Shown here: piece after piece, positions 6,766-9,264 of the stretch
How positions within the stretch are numbered: position 1 is the first letter of the stretch
How the letters are laid out: each line of letters begins with the position of its first letter
Origin: JANRKH01 sp033763595
GTDB taxonomy: Bacteria > Pseudomonadota > Alphaproteobacteria > Rickettsiales > Rickettsiaceae
DNA: 9,264 nucleotides
Direction of reading: 5' to 3'
NCBI GenBank assembly: GCA_033763595.1
Contig: JANRKH010000039.1
Coordinates: 1-9,264, forward strand
Notes under the pieces: generated by a model
Seen by the model: only the letters and a program-made list of their open reading frames with translations
Database searches by the model: none
What the model was told of the DNA's origin: nothing
Made by a program: the position numbers and the translations under genes

Positions 6766-6975
6766 TTAGACTAAAATCAACCAAATTATATATAACATAT
6801 CGTTTATTTCAAGAGTATTGATTTTGTGATTGTAGATATATAATTCTTCAAAAACTTCAAATTCAAATATGTTTGCACAGCTTACAACTACGTTTGTATT
6901 CTGAGTTAGCCTAACCATAGGCTCTATTCTCAACCTTTCTTCGTCACTTAAATCTGTTGGATAGTACTTTCTCAT
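6766..6975 (-). pseudogene. IS5-type transposase remnant (N-terminus only)
   Basis: From the ATG at 6975 the first 21 residues (MRKYYPTDLSDEERLRIEPM) resemble the N-terminus of IS5-family transposases (DUF4096-type, typically M-R-K-x-Y-P-T-D-L-T-D-E-x-W-x-x-I-E-P). After that the frame continues into sequence I cannot assign (about 48 residues to a stop at 6766). The DDE catalytic core is absent, so no active transposase is encoded. A GTG at 6978 is also in frame. I found no terminal inverted repeats that would define the ends of the original insertion sequence. It sits upstream of ctpA, 131 bases from its start. Confidence 0.6.
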
Positions 6976-7084
6976 CACTTAACCTATCATTACATAAGTC
7001 ATTCTTGGTTTGAAAACAAGCTCTTAGAGGTTTATGTGATTGAGAGATATTGTCCGTGGCATTTTGTGTCAATCCGTAAGTTTT

Positions 7085-7196
7085 ATACCAACTCTCAAGA
7101 GGTTAAACTCTTCATATGAATTTTATGGTGAGCTAGCTTTTTAGCGTATATAAATGCATACGCAAGCCTTGAGTCCTGCTTCAATTAGTTTGGACC
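7085..7196 (-). repeat. Repeat D3 (inverted relative to D1 and D2)
   Basis: Read on the minus strand, the core (7182-7110) aligns with D1 and D2: GGACTC, then a perfect inverted repeat GCGTAT/ATACGC around an AT spacer, then GCTAGCTCACCATAAAATTCAT. On the plus strand it starts with ATACCAACTCTC (7085-7096) and ends near TTTGGACCAT, so the termini are related but degraded. Its right end abuts the B1 element directly. Confidence 0.6.
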
Positions 7197-7345
7197 ATTA
7201 GACCTCTCCTAAAAACTCTACCCCTGGATGCTATTGAGTTGTCGCCTTGGCGCTCAAATCCTCACGTACCTCATGTACGCTGCGGTTTTGCGCTCCGCCT
7301 GCTCCTGCTACTCAAACCCGCCAGGAGCGAGTTTTCGAAGAGGCC
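7197..7345 (+). repeat. Repeat element B1 (about 149 bp)
   Basis: The left end reads TAGACCTCTCCTAAAAACTC and the right end AGTTTTCGAAGAGGCC; these form an imperfect terminal inverted repeat (CCTCTYCKAAAACT). The interior contains a GC-rich block (7258-7311) that recurs inverted at 7573-7625. The whole element is repeated in inverted orientation as B3 (7540-7793). B2 (7977-8126) has the same length, the same ends and a diverged interior. Confidence 0.75.
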
Positions 7346-7361
7346 TTTTGAATTTGATCAT

Positions 7362-7381
7362 TTAAAAATGGGTTTTTGTAT
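7362..7381 (+). repeat. Solo right end of an A-type element
   Basis: TTAAAAATGGGTTTTTGTAT resembles the right end of A1 (TTAAAAATGGGATTTGGTAT). It abuts A3 with a single base (7382) between, giving the near-palindrome TTTTGTATAATACAAAA. This suggests a decayed or partial A element next to A3. Confidence 0.45.
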
Positions 7382-7382
7382 A

Positions 7383-7493
7383 ATACAAAATCTCTAGAAT
7401 TAAATAATACTAGGAGCAAGTCTTGATGCCTACTCTCGTGTAAGCCTTTAGCGACGAGCTATACGATAAGTACTTAAAAATGGGATTTGGTAT
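7383..7493 (+). repeat. Degenerate palindromic repeat A3 (about 111 bp)
   Basis: It aligns with A1 along its length: ATTAAATAATACTAGGAGC near the left end, GCGACGAGC in the core, and AGTACTTAAAAATGGGATTTGGTAT-type right end (7469-7493). The left terminus (ATACAAAATCTCTAG) has drifted away from the right terminus. The core has lost most of the GAGCGA units. It lies between the inverted pair B1 and B3. Confidence 0.65.
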
Positions 7494-7494
7494 C

Positions 7495-7524
7495 ATTTCC
7501 AAATAATAGCAAAATTATGGAAAT
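7495..7524. repeat. Short inverted repeat next to A3
   Basis: ATTTCC (7495-7500) pairs with GGAAAT (7519-7524) and ATAAT (7503-7507) with ATTAT (7514-7518), with a two-base bulge and a six-base loop. No T-tract follows on either strand, so I do not call it a terminator. Confidence 0.4.
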
Positions 7525-7539
7525 CACTGCAAAATAATA

Positions 7540-7793
7540 GGCCGCTTCTGAAACTCGCTTACTTGCAAGCTAGTAGCTGGCGCAGGCGGAGCGCAAAACG
7601 CAGCTTACATGAGGTACGTGAGGATTCTGCTATAGTCTTTTAGATTGGATTAGATACTAGGCGCGAGGAGAGAAGCCTATGAGTATTAGGTGAGCGACGA
7701 GTCAACAACGTAGCTAATTCAACATAAAAGACTATATACTTGCGCGGGCGGCGCAATTGCCTCTAGGAGTAGAGTTTTTAGGAGAGGTCTAAT
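7540..7793 (-). repeat. Repeat element B3, inverted copy of B1, interrupted by A4
   Basis: Bases 7769-7793 are the exact reverse complement of the 25 bases at 7197-7221. The inner block 7573-7625 matches 7258-7311 with three substitutions and one single-base gap. The far end, GGCCGCTTCTGAAACTCGCT (7540-7559), matches the right end of B1 imperfectly. The total length is 254 bp; removing A4 (106 bp) leaves 148 bp, the length of B1 and B2. Confidence 0.75.
7631..7736 (+). repeat. Palindromic repeat A4 (106 bp), inserted in B3
   Basis: The core aligns with A1 (AGATT, ATACTAGG-GCGAGGAG-GAAGCCTA, TTAGGTGAGCGACGAG). The termini do not match those of A1, but are themselves a perfect 12-bp inverted repeat: TATAGTCTTTTA (7631-7642) and TAAAAGACTATA (7725-7736). 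It interrupts B3 between its two conserved blocks. Target duplication cannot be decided because the ends are themselves TA-rich. Confidence 0.75.
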
Positions 7794-7886
7794 GCCTTGA
7801 CCAAATTTATTTATATATGATTTTGAGGTTCGGATTGTAAAGCTATTGATATAAAACTAACCCTAAAGAAAAAAGAGGAAGAACTT

Positions 7887-7961
7887 TGGAGCGGGTGAAG
7901 GGATTTGAACCCTCGACTTTTACCTTGGCAAGGTAACGCTCTACCCCTGAGCTACACCCGC
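7887..7961 (-). tRNA. tRNA-Gly (GCC)
   Basis: Read on the minus strand, the acceptor stem GCGGGTG/CACCCGC is perfect. The D-arm reads GCTCAGGGGTAGAGC. The anticodon loop TTGCCAA (7931-7925) gives anticodon GCC between TTACC and GGTAA stems. The T-arm is GAGGG-TTCAAAT-CCCTT. Discriminator T is followed by an encoded CCA (7889-7887). It is a single tRNA gene, about 430 bases downstream of the 16S gene in the same orientation, with B2 lying directly upstream, so any promoter of its own must lie in or next to that repeat. A T-rich stretch follows on the minus strand without a clear hairpin. Confidence 0.97.
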
Positions 7962-7976
7962 AGTAATAACGGTAGA

Positions 7977-8126
7977 ATAGACCTCTCCTAAAAACTCTAC
8001 TATTAGAGGGACTTGCTCCGCCGTCGCATGTAACAGGATCTTCATATACCATATGTACATTTGGTCCTTTAGCTCCTGGCCCTCCTAGCATTTGTTCACA
8101 ATTAAACTGAAGTTTTCGAAGAGGTT
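7977..8126 (+). repeat. Repeat element B2 (about 148 bp), diverged interior
   Basis: The left end (7977-8000) matches the B1 left end over 23 bases, and AGTTTTCGAAGAGG (8111-8124) is identical to 7330-7343. The interior aligns with B1 without gaps at roughly 55-60 percent identity over about 60 bases (for example ATCTTCATATACCATATGTAC against ATCCTCACGTACCTCATGTAC at 8038-8058). On the minus strand B2 is open across its full length, with gene-like composition (for example MLGGPGAKGPNVHMVYEDP). It begins 16 bases from the 5' end of tRNA-Gly. Confidence 0.65.
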
Positions 8127-8320
8127 TTTTTATTATACTGGACAAAAGACTTTTTTTTATACAGTAATTTTTGATTTTTGATAATAAGAAATCTGTTTTT
8201 TCTAAATAAAATGAACATACAAAGGCAGCGAAAAGCACGTTTGTTGACTTACAAGTAGAATTTCTGCTAAATATAAAGATAGCTGAAGTTTAACACGATA
8301 AACATGGAAGTAAATTAAAA

Positions 8321-8338
8321 CTCTGTCTTAACAGACAA
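8321..8338 (-). terminator. Possible weak terminator after 16S rRNA
   Basis: On the minus strand TGTCT (8337-8333) and AGACA (8328-8324) form a five-pair stem with a four-base loop, followed by GAGTTTTAATTT. It starts about 53 bases after the 16S 3' end. The stem is short and AT-rich and the T-run brief, so this may equally be a processing site or nothing. Confidence 0.25.
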
Positions 8339-8390
8339 ACCTATAAAATATGTACCGTATTTATCATAACTCTACTTTTTTAATAGTCTT

Positions 8391-9264
<874 letters not shown>

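Noticed and set aside
7197..8126. CRISPR array
   Set aside because: The repeats are few, of different lengths and orientations, imperfect and unevenly spaced; no cas genes are seen.
7843..8238. A 131-codon open frame on the minus strand
   Set aside because: It runs through tRNA-Gly (CGCSSGVERYLAKVKVEGS is the tRNA translated) and through repeat B2, so it is not a gene; only the B2 part is kept as an observation.

Overview
The window is AT-rich bacterial DNA and most likely comes from a member of the Rickettsiales (Alphaproteobacteria), possibly an obligate endosymbiont outside the genus Rickettsia. The best evidence is the 3' part of a 16S rRNA gene at the right end (minus strand). It has the alphaproteobacterial form of the conserved blocks and ends in ATTACCTCCTTA, as I recall for Rickettsia. 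Downstream of this 16S lies a lone tRNA-Gly and not the usual tRNA-Ile/tRNA-Ala/23S series, which fits the split rRNA genes of Rickettsiales. The family or genus cannot be fixed from the sequence alone.

Layout, left to right. At 2-1099 (+) is the 3' part of a coiled-coil protein whose start lies outside the window. At 1305-1847 (+) is a 180-residue protein of unknown function. From 1848 to 2282 there is an array of palindromic repeats. At 2283-3122 (-) is a YihY/BrkB-family membrane protein. From 3123 to 3778 there is a second repeat-bearing intergenic region. From 6634 down to 3779 (-) runs a compact three-gene set: S41 carboxy-terminal processing protease (ctpA), a divergent polysaccharide deacetylase-like envelope protein (YibQ/DUF610 type), and the RNA pyrophosphohydrolase rppH. 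The first two overlap by 4 bases and the last two are 7 bases apart. This order is conserved in alphaproteobacteria, where an EnvC-type factor often precedes ctpA; here that position holds the remnant of an IS5-type transposase (6766-6975, -).

From about 7085 to 8126 the DNA is a mosaic of repeats interrupted only by tRNA-Gly (7887-7961, -). The 16S gene fills 8391-9264 (-).

The most unusual content is the repeats. At least three families occur: A, about 105 bp; B, about 148 bp; D, with a core of about 72 bp. They are palindromic or bounded by inverted repeats, several abut end to end with exactly one base between them, and one A copy sits inside a B copy. In the A family the terminal inverted repeats differ between copies but stay self-complementary. 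This looks like a miniature, non-coding palindromic element system, comparable in size to Rickettsia palindromic elements. It carries no visible transposase of its own.
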